Of a DNA stretch of 64,000 nucleotides, positions 11,291 to 22,871 are shown piece by piece. The DNA lies in contig CM070551.1 in the NCBI GenBank assembly GCA_036346405.1, positions 61,522,488 to 61,586,487 of the forward strand. The letters are read 5' to 3'. Every line of letters starts with the position of its first letter. Position 1 is the stretch's first letter. The stretch comes from Phyllostachys edulis (Eukaryota; Streptophyta; Magnoliopsida; Poales; Poaceae). The translations under genes and the position numbers were made by a program. The notes under the pieces were generated by a model that saw nothing but the letters and a program-made list of their open reading frames with translations, was not told where the DNA came from and ran no database searches.

Positions 11291-12884
11291 GGAATCATGC
11301 TTCCCAGTGAATACAGCTCAATTTTATACATACAATGCGCATTTCATATGATGCATATTCCACCACAAGGTATCACCAATGCACAAATCATTACATATAT
11401 AGATTTGACAACAACATTGACATAATGTTCGAGTTCACAATACAACGTTCACATAAATAGATCCAACATCCAAGTAATACAACATTCACATATATAGATC
11501 CGACATCAAAGTAGTACAATTTCGCAGAGTGAATGCTTGGTATATCAATTGTCGAGGTGCACACAGCCAAATAGGCACTCAAATTCGCCTTGAAGAGGAC
11601 TAGAACCTAGGTGGTGGGGTGTACACCTACACCTTCCCACAAACTGAACTAGGCAATGATCAATGCACAAGTACACACCACCTTGCTTTGTCACCAGTCA
11701 CCACAAATACATGATCCGTCAATTTGGGCGTAGGTTACACTACTGGAGTGCATGCATGATTCATGTTACTAACTGTAGTTGTTGATGAGCACACTTGAAG
11801 GACCAGATCATTGGTTAGGAGTAGTACGATTAGTGCTTGCTGTAGATTAGGAAATGCTATTCACATGACAAATAATTGGTTAGCCTAGCTAGCTTTTATT
11901 TGGTTCAAGTTCACATCAAGCCGTACGGGTTGCAAAGTAATAGTAGTATACTCATGCTAGCTAAGGGAGACTAATCTGTGGCACACATGGGTGGGTTCTC
12001 TTCTCTGGACCATTTCATTCATCCATTGGGTTGCAAACTGAAAGTGACAAAGGTAAGTGCAGGAGGAGACATACATGGGGCATGCATAATAAGGTAGCCT
12101 AGACAAAAGAGGTCTGGACTCTGGAGCCCACTGCACTTCACGGAGAAAAGATTGTTGAATAGATTACTCCTTGTGCTGACATGCAAGACAAATAGTGATC
12201 TACATCTACATAATTTCCTAACTCCCAAGTAAAGGTCTGGGAAAAGCAGTGTTCCCGGCACTTTCTTATAGGTCCCAGATCTTTATATGGATCTCACTGC
12301 TGTGCATTGTACATGTATTTATTCGAACATCTAGAATTTTCTTTCTTTGGGATTAATTGCCTTTTTTTTTCCTTTAAAGGCTGGGGATTTGGTTTGCTAG
12401 TGCTAGAGCCACTTTTCATGCTTGCGTGCTGTTGTGTGAGAGCTCTCTGATCTTTTTGTGGTGAATTTGTTGAATGATTTGCAAGTTTGAATTTCACTCT
12501 TAGTTTGAAGTTTGTGCAGTTCTGGAGGCTGATCATCCCTCTCTTAGTTTTATTTGGTAAGGAAACAGTAGGGCTTAAATATATATTAAAGGAGGGTTCA
12601 TATATACAGCCAAAAACGGAAAAACACAAGCAAGATTAGAATGTACACGGACCCTTCACAAGGGCAAACTTATTGATAACCCTTCTACCATTTGATTTAA
12701 TTTCTGCTCGAATTTTATCTCCAGTGTATAATTGAAGCGAAGTCTATGACACACTAATATAAAATGATATGGAAGGCCAATATAAAACTTGGATCAGGTC
12801 ACGGGGTGATGGGCATATCAAGCTGTTAATTCAATCAATGGACCAATGATGTATGCGTAAATGCAAAAAGCTGGCCCTTGATAG
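11291..12884. other. No recognisable gene
   Basis: AT-rich DNA. At 11,390-11,510 three imperfect copies of acattcacatatatagatcc follow each other. Open frames at 12,019-12,261 and 12,294-12,629 have no domain I recognise. It may be remains of the CACTA whose end is at 10,747. Confidence 0.3.
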
Positions 12885-13006
12885 CACTACTACACCAAAA
12901 AAAGCACTAGCTACTAAAAAAACTCATGCATTGATTGTACTATAAAAACCAGTAGAGAGAGTAAAACAAGTAGAAAAATTAACATGTGTATTCACTTGTG
13001 AGTGCA

Positions 13007-13707
13007 CTCATTCGCATTATCTTCGAGTGGCCTCTCGACAATGGACTCATCCACGTGATCTCGGTTTGGGCTGCTAACATGTGTACCATCTGCAGCATCA
13101 CCACCGTGAGTAGTTGGATCTGCCGTTGATCCCACCGTTACCTACATTTTCATAATCCGATGAGGGTTAAAAATGTAGTTGTTTAACCAACATCTACATA
13201 CACACACTATATAACTAGCAGTACATACATGCACTTTATATACATGGAACTTGCAGTTTTCATGATCTCTTGATTAAATAGCTTCTAGGAAAACTAAACA
13301 TTCAGTGAATTCTTTGAAAAGAGGTATAAAAGGAAAAGGTAGAACTCACAAAAAAAAGTAAAACATGTTCGAACTTCTGATCATGGAGTTTCACTAGTTA
13401 CTAACCGGATTAGATGATGTACGCAGTGGTGCCCCTGGTATAGTGCTATCAAGGCGAGAATGAAGTGTCCGCATATTTGTTTGCACATTGCCATACATTA
13501 GCCAAGTACAAATATATTTTTTTGCATGTTACTTTGTTATTGTACTACCACGCTCCAATTAACTAACCTGGAATATTTGCTCCAACCACGGCCTCGCCTC
13601 GATTTCCTCGTGTAGCTTCGCCTCAAGCTGAGAAACCCTGTCAGTTGATGGTTGTAGTCGTCTTCCAAGGCGTACATCATCTGTTGATTCATTGCTCATT
13701 GTTCGGA
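13007..13707 (-). pseudogene. C-terminal exons of the outer CACTA transposon protein
   Basis: Three minus-strand coding blocks are readable. 13,559-13,707 encodes EVRTMSNESTDDVRLGRR followed by a short Glu/Leu-rich helix. 13,401-13,500 encodes MRTLHSRLDSTIPGAPLR. About 13,007-13,148 encodes a hydrophilic tail ending in CTHK and a TGA stop. The first block continues, in frame after removal of the inserted CACTA and one CCT duplication, from the sequence TTLSE at 20,050. The order matches the C-terminus of grass CACTA transposon proteins. Exon limits are approximate. It is broken by the insertion and so not functional as it stands. Confidence 0.7.
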
Positions 13708-13737
13708 CCTCACTACACCATGACATAGTATTAAGGG

Positions 13738-13935
13738 CAATAATCTGCCGGGAAAAAATGGCATGAGTGGCAAAACATGTGCCGGGAATATTCAAGAGAA
13801 TAAGGGTCATAATATCTGCCGGCAATAATTATTGTTTAGAACAATTTATCTGTCGGCAATAATTATTGTATTAGCTACAATACATCTGCCCTAAAAAAGT
13901 TAACTAGGTCATTATATCTGTCGGGAATAACATTT
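13738..13935 (+). repeat. Left subterminal repeats of the inner CACTA
   Basis: Several units of the type atctgccgggaataa or tctgtcggcaataattattg follow the left terminus. Such subterminal arrays bind the element-encoded DNA-binding protein in En/Spm-type transposons (family knowledge). Confidence 0.8.
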
Positions 13936-13956
13936 GGCAAACCATTAGGCGGGAAG

Positions 13957-14570
13957 ATGAAAATATTTGGGAGATGGGCGCGCAAGAGGCCTCTCTCCAC
14001 CTTCTCCGCTCAAAACGCCTCCCCGCTCCATCCTCCCGCCCTCCCCCGCCGCCCCCCGGCGCCACCCTCCTCCCCGCCACCCTCCTACCTCGCCGCCTCC
14101 CGGTGCCCCACCTCCTCCCCCGTCGCCCCACTCTCGGCGCCCCCCCTCCCGGCGCGAACCCTAATCCCCAAACTCTCCTCCCGACCGCCCCCTCTCTCCC
14201 AGCGCCTCCTCCTTTCATCCTTTGCTTCATCTCCTCTAATCTTCCTTATGCTTCTTGCTCCTGGCCGTAGCTCTCCATGGCGCCTCCTTCTCTGGCCTCT
14301 GACCTCGCCTCGGCTTTCTGTGCCGCCTCCGCTACCGCCCTGCGCCTCTAGGTTCAGCCGCCGCCATGGCCGCCCCACCGTGCGCCGGCTCACCTCCAGC
14401 CCTCTAGCTCCACTCGGCTTCTCCCCTTCCGGCTTGGCCTGGCCCGGCGGCTTGGCCTCCGGCCGCCACCGTGCTCCTCTTGGCTCCTAATACCGCCTCC
14501 GCCTCCGGCCTCCCCGGCGCGGCCGGGAGGCCAGCACCGCCTCAGCTCCCCCTCTGGCTCGCCTCCTGAG
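13957..14570 (+). other. GC-rich leader or promoter-like block inside the inner CACTA
   Basis: About 600 bp that are extremely rich in C and CpG and resemble the 5' end of a grass gene. It contains proline/alanine-rich open frames on both strands (for example 13,957-14,490), which are by-products of composition. It lies just upstream of the host gene fragments and could be the captured 5' end of one of them. No start codon can be tied to a known protein. Confidence 0.4.
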
Positions 14571-14905
14571 TCCCTACTTTCCTTACGGCTTAAACTTGAT
14601 TTGTTCTCTGATTTTGATGTCTTTTTGGTTCACACAAGGTAAGGAAAATGGATGTGGGTTGATCTGCTATTTGAGCAAGGCAGAAGAAATGGAGGTGGAT
14701 TGCTACTATTTGTTCTATTAGGAAGGCTGATTTTGATTCATTATTAGTTCAACCCATTTCTTCCTGAGGTAATACCCCCTCCTTCTACTGATTTCGGATT
14801 TTTGTGCTTGAGCTTGACTCACTATTCTTCTACTTATTAGCTGATGCATGCTCATGGTGTTGGAGGTGGGCTTGCTGCTGCTGGTGGTGCTGCTGCTCTA
14901 TGATG

Positions 14906-15040
14906 TGTTAGGTAAAACATCAGGATATAAGAAGGATGGGCTAGTCCTTATAAATGGAAAATCTAGATCGATGCAGTCATACAGGAAGATCATTGGTTTT
15001 GTGCCACAAGATGATATCATCCATGGGAACCTGACGGTTA
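14906..15040 (+). pseudogene. ABCG (WBC) transporter exon fragment
   Basis: The 45-codon stretch reads LGKTSGYKKDGLVLINGK, then SYRKIIGFVPQDDIIHGNLTV and a stop. This is the nucleotide-binding domain of plant half-size ABCG transporters, from just after the Walker A loop through the Q-loop (VPQDD). The Walker A itself, the signature motif, Walker B and all membrane segments are absent, so it cannot bind ATP or transport. It is a captured exon. The next fragment in the same orientation, 240 bp downstream, comes from an unrelated gene. Confidence 0.8.
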
Positions 15041-15283
15041 TGTGATGTCTTTTGCCATTTAGTTGTAGGCTATCATGGGCAATGAAGGGCCTTTTCCTTT
15101 TCTGTAAGTCAAAGTTTCAATGATCATTAGTTTTTTTATTGGAAATTATAAAGATGAATTGCTTCTAGGACCATTGAATCATATTCTCTATATTTCGGAC
15201 CACCAGTAAGCTAACATTGGTTGATTAGTTTGTCTGGGTTTAAATCTCAACCTTTTGTGTGTGTGTGTGTGTCTTATGTTCAG

Positions 15284-15460
15284 GAGTTCCACAGTAAGTA
15301 TTATCATCCAAGCAATGCTAGGATCTGGTTCTATGGCGATGATGACCCAAAGGAGCTAAAGGATAAGCAAGAAACTCCAGATCCTCGTGAAGCTCTCAAA
15401 GCTGTCCCTAGCCTGTCATTGCAAGATATCCCTAAAAAGCCTATTCATGTACAAATTGAG
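15284..15460 (+). pseudogene. PreP presequence protease exon, internally deleted
   Basis: The 59-codon exon is bounded by a cag acceptor and a gag/gtaatt donor. It begins EFHSKYYHPSNARIWFYGDD, which in the M16C peptidase PreP (organellar presequence degradation) follows the catalytic domain. It then runs directly into LKDKQETPDPREALKAVPSL, which in full-length PreP lies about 250 residues later. The frame is intact across this join. The inverted zinc-binding HXXEH motif is not in the fragment. Either several exons were lost precisely during capture, or the source was already rearranged. Confidence 0.88.
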
Positions 15461-15903
15461 GTAATTCTTCGTCTTGCATTTATGCCCTATTTGGTCAATG
15501 GGCTGCATTTTTTCCCCTCAACTGAAGCTCCCAGGCCAGGTTGGCTCAAAATTCTGGCTCCAGCAGAGTTCTAACAATAATCTGAAGCCTAGTTCAATAC
15601 AAAAGTTTGATCTGGTATGCTTGTGAATTGGTTCCTTGTTACCAAAACAAAAAATTTGTTTAATCTGGTATGCTTGTGAATTGTGATCTTTGTCTGTGTA
15701 GACCATAGTGCCAAAGGCAATGACAGGGTGCAGAAGACATGCTTCGTTTGTTTAATTTGCATCTCTCTTTATGAAAATTGCCCTAGTCACGTAACTGCTG
15801 ATCTTGTATTTGCAGGAATGGAGGTACTAAACTAATATCTTTATGATTTAGACCGGCATATGCATGCATGTAATGTGGTTATCTAATGCTTTTTCCAACA
15901 CAG

Positions 15904-16001
15904 AATTGATTGAGGGACAGTGGCCATGGTATAGCTGCTGCTAGAATGGATGCTAAGTTAAATGCAACTGGATGGATTGCTGAACAGATGGGTGGTGTTA
16001 G
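15904..16001 (+). pseudogene. PreP presequence protease, second exon fragment
   Basis: After an intron-like gap with a cag acceptor, the frame reads LRDSGHGIAAARMDAKLNATG, shortened here to its core GHGIAAARMDAK, and continues to WIAEQMGGVR before a gtaag donor. This is the stretch of PreP that follows the preceding exon after a further gap. Two codons into the exon an arginine codon (AGA in the family) is TGA, so the fragment is interrupted. Order and orientation match the source gene. Confidence 0.85.
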
Positions 16002-16257
16002 GTAAGATTCTTTATTGTATATACATTGGCAGATTGTTAAGTCAGCTGGCTTTTGAAATGGCATATATGATTATTGCCTTGTAATCATAAGTACATGACT
16101 GTGGGGTAGTCTACTGTAGCTTACATTTATGATACAATGCCTTCGTTGCTTATTTCTAATTGTTTTTACTTTCTTTTTTTGTGTGTGAAGGAATAGGCTT
16201 ATGTCTACTTTGTTAATGGAAGATTTTGCTGATATGGATACATTATCTTGCTTGCAG

Positions 16258-16401
16258 CCTGTTACTTTATCCGATCAAGACATATTGGAAATGATTTTCT
16301 TCCTAGTTGTTAATGAGGCATGCAAGGTCATGGATGAAAATGTTGTGATCCGGGCTTCTGATCTTGATATTGCATTTGTTCTTGGGATGGGATTTCCCAA
16401 G
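16258..16401 (+). pseudogene. Peroxisomal multifunctional protein (MFP/AIM1-type) exon fragment
   Basis: The frame reads PVTLSDQDILEMIFF then VVNEACKVMDENVV and ASDLDIAFVLGMGFPK. This matches the C-terminal 3-hydroxyacyl-CoA dehydrogenase-like domain of plant peroxisomal multifunctional proteins of fatty acid beta-oxidation, near the conserved LGMGFP(K/P)YRGG motif, which is cut after FPK. The catalytic hydratase and NAD-binding parts are missing. It is a third captured gene piece in the same orientation as the ABCG and PreP pieces. The open frame extends upstream to 16,201, but that part has no match I recognise. Confidence 0.8.
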
Positions 16402-17084
16402 TGCAGTAGACAACCGATGCTTATGTCTAATTGTATCCTATGTAACTAGCCGGTGACATTTTGCATTAACTAAAAATATGATTTAGATACTGATTGAGAT
16501 TGCACACCGGTTGTATGCACTAATACAACTTATGAACCTAATTTAATCCTTATGTAGGCTACCATTGTATGGCATATCAAAATGGATTAGAACACTTGGA
16601 TTAATTTTGGTTTAGCACTTAAGGCATAGTGAATTATGGATCTATGCCTGATTATTGGAATTGTCCCGTATACTAAACTTCTGCATATTTTTGCTGAGAG
16701 CTTTCAGGAAAACTCAAGCAATTTTTAGCCTTAGATTTATGCAAATATCTATAACCCTATCGGTCTATAGTTTTGTCAATCTAAGATGCTACCTCTGTTA
16801 CGAGGTGTAGTCCTCTTTGTACACCTCGTAAGGTGGTGTTGTGGCTACTCTGAGGATTAGTTTTAACCTGGAATCTTTTTTAATGAAGGGGCGGCCTTAT
16901 TTTCTGGGCTGACACTATCATATTAGTTGCACAGAAGCAAAAAATGTAAATAATTCACCTTGAGTAGATTGATGTAAGTAAATGGATTTTTACGTCTGTC
17001 AGCTATATTTGTTAGGCCTTGCTGCAAAGCATATTGTTGTGCTAAAACTTATGAACCCTTCCATCGCTCTGTTTGTACAATACT

Positions 17085-17926
17085 AAACTGAAATTGAAAG
17101 TGCAAAACCCGGTGCAAATAAAACTGATGATAAAGGTGGAGAGGCAAAGTACACAAACCATACTCTTGATGAAGTTGCTAGTATGGTTCGTGCTACCATT
17201 GGCCTATAGGATCAGCATGTCGAAGGTGACAATGTTGAGGTGGAGTCTAATGCTGCAGAAAATATGTTGTATGAGGAGGTACATACTGCTCACAACAAAA
17301 TAGATTCTTCACCATTGTCATACCGTAGTTCATATCTAATGTAATGTTTTCTCATTTGGCACTTGTAGACATTGAAGAGGCGTGGAGTTCCTTCACAAAA
17401 GGGAAATGGAGGAGTAAGATTTCACATATATCACTATTTGTTGGTTTGCTCCTTACCATTTTGCAATTTATTTGAATAGACTTGAATTGACACATTCAAT
17501 AATGACATGTTTTAGAGTGGAAAAGAAGTTGTCTTGTACTCTGTTATTGGACCACATGATACCCCTGTTGCAAAGGCTACTGTTATATCAACGGATCGGA
17601 GGACAGCAGTGGGTGGTACTCTTTTGGGTGTTAAATGTTGGGAAGTTGTCGTTAATTATGTGCTAAAAAGGGCTGCTCAACTGCCTCGTCCTTATGGGGA
17701 TATGAGCGTCATGGCTGATGCTTATGGGAGATCTATTGCGTGGCCACATCAGCATGTAAGCATCCATCTATTGTATCCACCTTCAATTTGTTTCCTCAAG
17801 TAATGTACTTGCATTTATTTAAATCTGCAGATAAAAGAAGATCGGAAGTCAGTGGGGCCATCACAACAAGCTGGACGAACACAAGGTAATTTTTCTATGC
17901 AGTCACATCGACAGTCAGGAGGTTGA
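17085..17926 (+). pseudogene. CACTA-associated protein exons (DUF8039-like)
   Basis: At least three blocks are readable. 17,085-17,278 is hydrophilic, with an in-frame TAG after VRATIGL. 17,517-17,755 reads GKEVVLYSVIGPHDTPVAKA, then GGTLLGVKCWEVVV, LPRPYGDMSVMADAYG and SIAWPHQH before a gtaag donor. 17,831-17,926 ends in HRQSGG and a TGA stop. The pattern of 'VGG.xLG..xWEVxV' and 'RPYG....DA.G.SIAWP' is the domain found in many grass CACTA second proteins. This is probably the element's own gene rather than a captured one. The family name is from memory of the motif, not a search. Confidence 0.65.
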
Positions 17927-17929
17927 GTA

Positions 17930-19699
17930 ATACTTTCAAGTGATTTTGTATGATGGAGACACTTAGGAGTTTCATGCGGGCTGAAGCACTGATTTAAGGA
18001 AGTAAATTAGTAAAGTGCTCAAAAGGGCAGATTTCAGCCATGTATTTTAAATGTGGTATCTCTGCTATAGGAAATTGCAACTATTTATAGTTTAATGCTA
18101 TTCTGGTTATATTTAACATTGTAGGATTACTTTAAAACGACACCCCAATTTTCGAACTTTTAACAGGACAAGTAGCTGTTCATTAGGGTGGGAAGTATTA
18201 GCTATTCATATTTAAAGCTAGAAAGTTACCCTCACAGTCATGTAGGCAGCCGGGATGGGATCGATGAAAATTGTCAGTAAGAAATGCTAGTCCACATCTA
18301 AGTTGATGAAGATATTTGGCAATGTTGGAGTGACCCTCAGGAAAAGCATGTAATTGAACAGCCTCTCTCTTCTTTTGGCAATCTGAAAAGAAAGTCGAAT
18401 TACTCCATCTCAGTTATGAACTACACAGCCCCATAGGATACAAAATGTAAATAAGTAACAAATTTAAAATATACCATGCAAAAGAGAGGAGGTCCAGCTC
18501 GAAGGAAAACACATAAAAACAGCCTCCATGTTGTAGTGCCATTAACTCATGATGCCTATGTAACCTGGAAAAATAAAATGTTGGATTAAATAATAAGCTC
18601 CAATAGCAGGCGTGACTCTTGAGTAATCATAGCTTTTGGATGAGGAGACCTAAAGAAAAATGCCTTCTTAACATGACTAACACTACTATCTTATGTTAAC
18701 ATTATAAGAACAGGACGTCTGAATCTAAATTGAAATTAGACAACCACTCTATCAGGGAAATTTTATAAGGGGGCAGACATCATGGTATATTGCTTAACAT
18801 GAGGGCAGACATCATGGTATATTGCATAACATGCTGAAAATTCGTGATATGGCCTAAGATTAACTATCACATTATTGTGGCTCCCCAGCACCACTGACAT
18901 TCACACCAAATGTGCCCACCTGTGATTTGAACACTAACAATTGCATGGATATAAAGCTATTAGTTACTTAGCTGAGCTAATGACTCATTGAATAGCAGTT
19001 CCTACTTCCTATTATTAATACTTTCAAAGAGAGTAGTACCCTATTGTAGGAAATGCAATGCTATTTTTTGGCAATAAAATAAGGAAAAACTCATACAACA
19101 AGAGATATATGGTTTGTGGTTATTGACTTCTCGAATTTCTTTTAAAGTACAAAACATAAGAGCTGTTGAAGTTATTATTTGCTGATGGAGTGATCGTCCT
19201 TATTTTGCAAACGGTGATAGCATGATGATTTCATTGTCGCCTTTTTTTTGCGTAGATGTTTTGTAAATACCAAGAATAGACTAGTATTATGATAGAAGGG
19301 GCTCGAGAATTTACATGTGCCAAGGATAGACTAGTATTGTCGACTTTTTTGTATGGATATTTTCTATATGCCAAGGAGATCGTGGCTATATTAGAATGCT
19401 CATAATTTTGAAATTGCATGTGTATGGTGTACTGCACATGTACTATTATGCTTATCAGAAATATCATATTTCAGATTTATGTATTTTGCATCATCTGAAT
19501 TTCATCTATGTGTTGCAGTTGTATTTGATTGTTGATATGATATTTTCTAAGTGGTAAGATCGAGAAAATTGTATGTTTTCTAAATTCTAGTTGAATGGTG
19601 CGAACTATTGAGAAAATATCTTGGCGGCGTAATTAAATTATATTGGTATTTTACATGTAATTAAATTTACATGTGCCAGATCTGGCAGGGACAATAGAC
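17930..19699. other. Noncoding part of the inner CACTA
   Basis: AT-rich DNA without coding signals. A 32-bp tandem duplication starting gggcagacatcatgg lies at 18,771-18,834. Two diverged copies of a segment containing aggatagactagtattg/aagaatagactagtattatg lie at about 19,250-19,380. Confidence 0.5.
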
Positions 19700-20003
19700 A
19701 ATACAGGCGCTTAATGCACGAATAAGTCTAATCGCCGGAAAACCAACTTATCTAGGGCACTTAATCGCCGCAAAACATACAATCGAGGGCATGTTAACTG
19801 CCGGGAATACATATAACTGCCGGGAATACTCTAACTGCCGGGGAAACTCTAACTGCCGGGGAAAACCAACTTATCTAGGGCACTTTAATTGCTGGGAATA
19901 CACATATCTGCCGAAATGTCTTTCCGCAAAGACTTTACCGGCAGCAATAAGTGCCGGGAATACACATTCCTGGCAGATAAATTACCGGGAAAAGTAGTTT
20001 TTC
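19700..20003 (-). repeat. Right subterminal repeats of the inner CACTA
   Basis: About ten units of the type aactgccgggaatact occur between 19,730 and 20,003, densest at 19,798-19,865. They are the counterpart of the left array at 13,738-13,935. Confidence 0.85.
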
Positions 20004-20045
20004 CCGGTAGTTGCATTGCCCTTAATACTATGCCATGGTGTAGTG

Positions 20046-22642
20046 CCTCTGAGAGGGTTGTCTGTGTGCTTATGTAGCCAGCACCCATCAAGAAATGACC
20101 ATGTTTCTTGTACACAACATTCGCATCCAGTGGTGAATTCATTACGTCAAAGTCTGGGCCATGAATCTCCTTAGCAACCTCAGTATATGCCTCTTGTTGG
20201 ACAAAATCACTAGGGAGCAAAAATTCAAACAGGTGATGATCATAGTCAAGAAATCATACCAAGTGTCACCTCTTCCAGTGAAGAGGCTAAGTTGGCAATC
20301 ATTTTGAGGGATGCCAATGTTGTATCGTGAGGTTCGATTGTGCACCATGCGAATATTGTTAGCAAAGTATATTGATGTGAAATGGGAAATTTTCTCAAGT
20401 ATGTATGCCTCCTCTATGGATGCTTCAATACGCGGTCAATTTTTTGCTTTGGCTCGTAGTTCCTATTGTTCCCTCTCAATTGGATACATCCATTGGTTTT
20501 ACACCAGTCCCCCCATCCTAGCTTTATAGGGGAGATGGAGAATCAAATGTTGCATTGGATTGAAGAAGCCAGGTGGAAAGATCTTTTCCAACTTGCAAAG
20601 CAACATAGGTACTTCACGCTCCATAGTTGACATCGCCATGGGATCTATCTCTTTCGCACATAGCTATAGATAAAAGAAGCTCAACTCTGCCATCACTTGC
20701 CAAACACACTCAGGGACGTAGCCACAAATCGTCACAGGCAAAAGGTGTTCTATGAATATGTGGTAGTTTTGGCTCTTTAGGCCATTGATGCACATGGTAG
20801 CTAAATTCACTCCCATCCTTAGATTTGCTGTATACCCATTAGGAAACTTTAGGGTCTGGAATCATTCCAAAATCTCCTTCCTCTGAACCCTAGTTAGGCA
20901 ATAACAAGCTCTTGGCTTCTCCTACTTGTCAGCAGCTGGCTTGTGGATCATATTCAGAGAGGGCCTGTTACAAAGCTCTTCTTGATCAAGGCGAGCCTTC
21001 ACATTCTCCTTCGACTTATTTGGAATGTCAAAAGAATGTGCTAAATATGGCCTCTACAATATTCTTCTCATTGTGTATTACACCTATGATATGGGGAAGA
21101 AGGGGCTTATGGAAGTATGGTAGCCGCTACAAGCTTGGAATGTGAGTCCAATTGTAGTCCTCACCATATTTCTCGAACCCATCTCCATCGTCAAGAGGCT
21201 TGAGAGCATCTAGCCGTGCATGGACCTCCTCATCTGCCAGCCGATGTGGTGGTCCAATGCGGACATCGGTATTGGCCCTAAATCCATTTATGTCACTTCT
21301 GAATTCATGGTCAATTGGAAGGAATTGTCGATGACAATCGAAGAAGGAGTGCTTGCGACCATGCTTTAGCCAATAGCCATGTAGTGCCTCCCATGCATGG
21401 ATGTGTGGTACGCGACCCGCATGGTGAAGTTCTGTTTCGATGCCTGATCATATGTTACTATGCCTTGTTCCCAAGCATGTAACAATTCATCCACCACCGG
21501 CTCTATGAATACACTCATATTCTTCCTTGGGTATTCAGGGCCAGGGATTATCAAGGAAAGGAATATATTCTATTTCTACATGCAAACGCCGGGTGGGAGG
21601 TTAAGGGGAATGACAAACACATGCCAATAGCTGTATGGCGCAGCCCCCATACCGAATGGGTTAAACCCATCAGTTGCAATTGCAATTCAAACCTTCCGAG
21701 GCTCTGCGGCAAACTGTACATAGTCCCGGTCAAATTTCTTCCATGCTTCACCATTAGATGGGTGGACCATCTTGTCATCATGGTATCGACGACCACACTT
21801 GTGCCATATCATTTGTTTGGCAGAAACCTCAGACATGTATAACCGTTGGATTTGTGACACAAATGGTAGATAGCGAAGTATTTTTTTCTGCCAATAGGAA
21901 GCTGTCTCTTCTGACCATCACCGGAGTCAACCGCAACATACCTAGACTCACCACACTTATCACAGTTATCTTTGTCCAGATTCTCATTCCTAAATAACAT
22001 GCAATGATTTAGACAAACATCTATCTTCCTATATGACATATTTACTGTGCTTATCAATTTCTTGGCCTCATACAAGTTAGGGGGCAGTTTGTGACCATCT
22101 GGGAGAAGAGTACTAAACGCGCTTGAGAATGCATCAAAGCAAACAATGCTTGTGCTGAACTGGGACTTGACAGCAAGTAGCCATGTGATGGCATCTAGTT
22201 GGGACACCTGTGTTTTCCCATGAAGTGGTTGACTCGCTATGGACAACATATCAAAGAAAACACTTATTGCAGGCTCCGGTTCATCCTCTACAGGTGGCAC
22301 ATATGCATCACACACATCATCTAGCATGTCTTCTATCCTACTCTCATTGTGGCCGCCATCATCTGTGCGTTGCATGTTCGATCTACTACTTTCTGACTCG
22401 CCATGGTAGACCCACACGGTATAGCGTGGCCTAAATCCATACTTGCACAAGTGTGCGATCATTGTCGCCCTCATTTGTGGCCGTGTGTTCGAGCAACGAC
22501 AACAAGGGCACAACACACCACCTCGTCATGTACTCCTAGCAAATGCTCAATCCACAAAATCGGTGGTCTTTTGCATCGATTCTCGGCCGTACTCACCCAA
22601 CTATCTATGCCCAGTGTACATCCAACTATGATCCTCAGCCAT
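20046..22642 (-). pseudogene. TNP2-type CACTA transposase, N-terminal and middle part
   Basis: The minus-strand start at 22,642 reads MAEDHSWMYTG. It continues through the transposase-associated domain (GEYGRESMQKTTDFVD, LCPCCRCSNTRPQMR) and the Transposase_21 region (CFDAFSSAFSTLLPDGHKLP, YEAKKLISTVNMSYRKID, CGESRYV). Further left, between 20,860 and 20,230, pieces of the DUF4218 region are visible, and the block ends in MGAGYISTQTTLSE at 20,050. In-frame stops occur within the first 30 codons, and frameshifts occur throughout. The CACTA at 13,711-20,045 cuts it. TNP2 proteins catalyse excision and integration of En/Spm elements in the nucleus. This copy is not functional. Confidence 0.85.
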
Positions 22643-22871
22643 CCTAGTGTGCAAAAAAAGGTACAAAATTTAATAAATTCCCTTGAAAAAACGGTCTACC
22701 TCTCTGCACTTCAAAGTTCAGACTTAACTCTCAGTAAGAGGATATCAAATCACTGAAATAATGCTTCTCACTGAACATCATGAGATAATGTTTTTGTGTG
22801 CCTTGTGAAATAATGCAAACTTCGTGAAATAGGAAAAATCCTATAGAAAAATCATCCATAAAAGGCCTAAC
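22643..22871 (-). other. Upstream region of the TNP2-type gene
   Basis: AT-rich leader between the transposase start and the end of the copia LTR. No CACTA terminus is seen, so the right end of the outer CACTA was lost or lies beyond the copia insertion. Confidence 0.4.

Larger units (their letters stand above)
13711..20045. mobile_element. Inner CACTA transposon carrying host gene fragments (6,335 bp)
   Basis: The left end CACTACACCATGACATAG (13,711) and the right end, whose reverse complement is CACTACACCATGGCATAG (20,045), share about 30 bp of terminal inverted repeat. Perfect 3-bp target duplications CCT lie at 13,708-13,710 and 20,046-20,048. The element sits in an exon of the outer CACTA; removing it restores that reading frame. 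Inside, on the plus strand, are a GC-rich leader, fragments of an ABCG transporter, a PreP peptidase and a peroxisomal multifunctional protein, and exons of a CACTA-associated protein. No TNP2 transposase is present, so it is probably non-autonomous. Confidence 0.93.
12885..22871 (-). mobile_element. Outer CACTA (En/Spm) element with TNP2-type transposase, split
   Basis: A CACTA-type terminus CACTACTACACC lies at 12,885, about 115 bp beyond the end of a minus-strand coding region that runs from 22,642 down to about 13,007. The coding region is split by a complete younger CACTA (13,711-20,045). The right-hand terminus is not visible: the leader region 22,643-22,871 runs into the LTR of a copia element. 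A partial second copy of the same transposase lies at 29,201-30,548. The assignment of the left terminus is inferred from position only. Confidence 0.65.

Noticed and set aside
13957..14490. 177-codon proline/alanine-rich frame
   Set aside because: CpG-rich leader composition gives similar frames on all strands. No domain is seen, and no continuation into the neighbouring exons.
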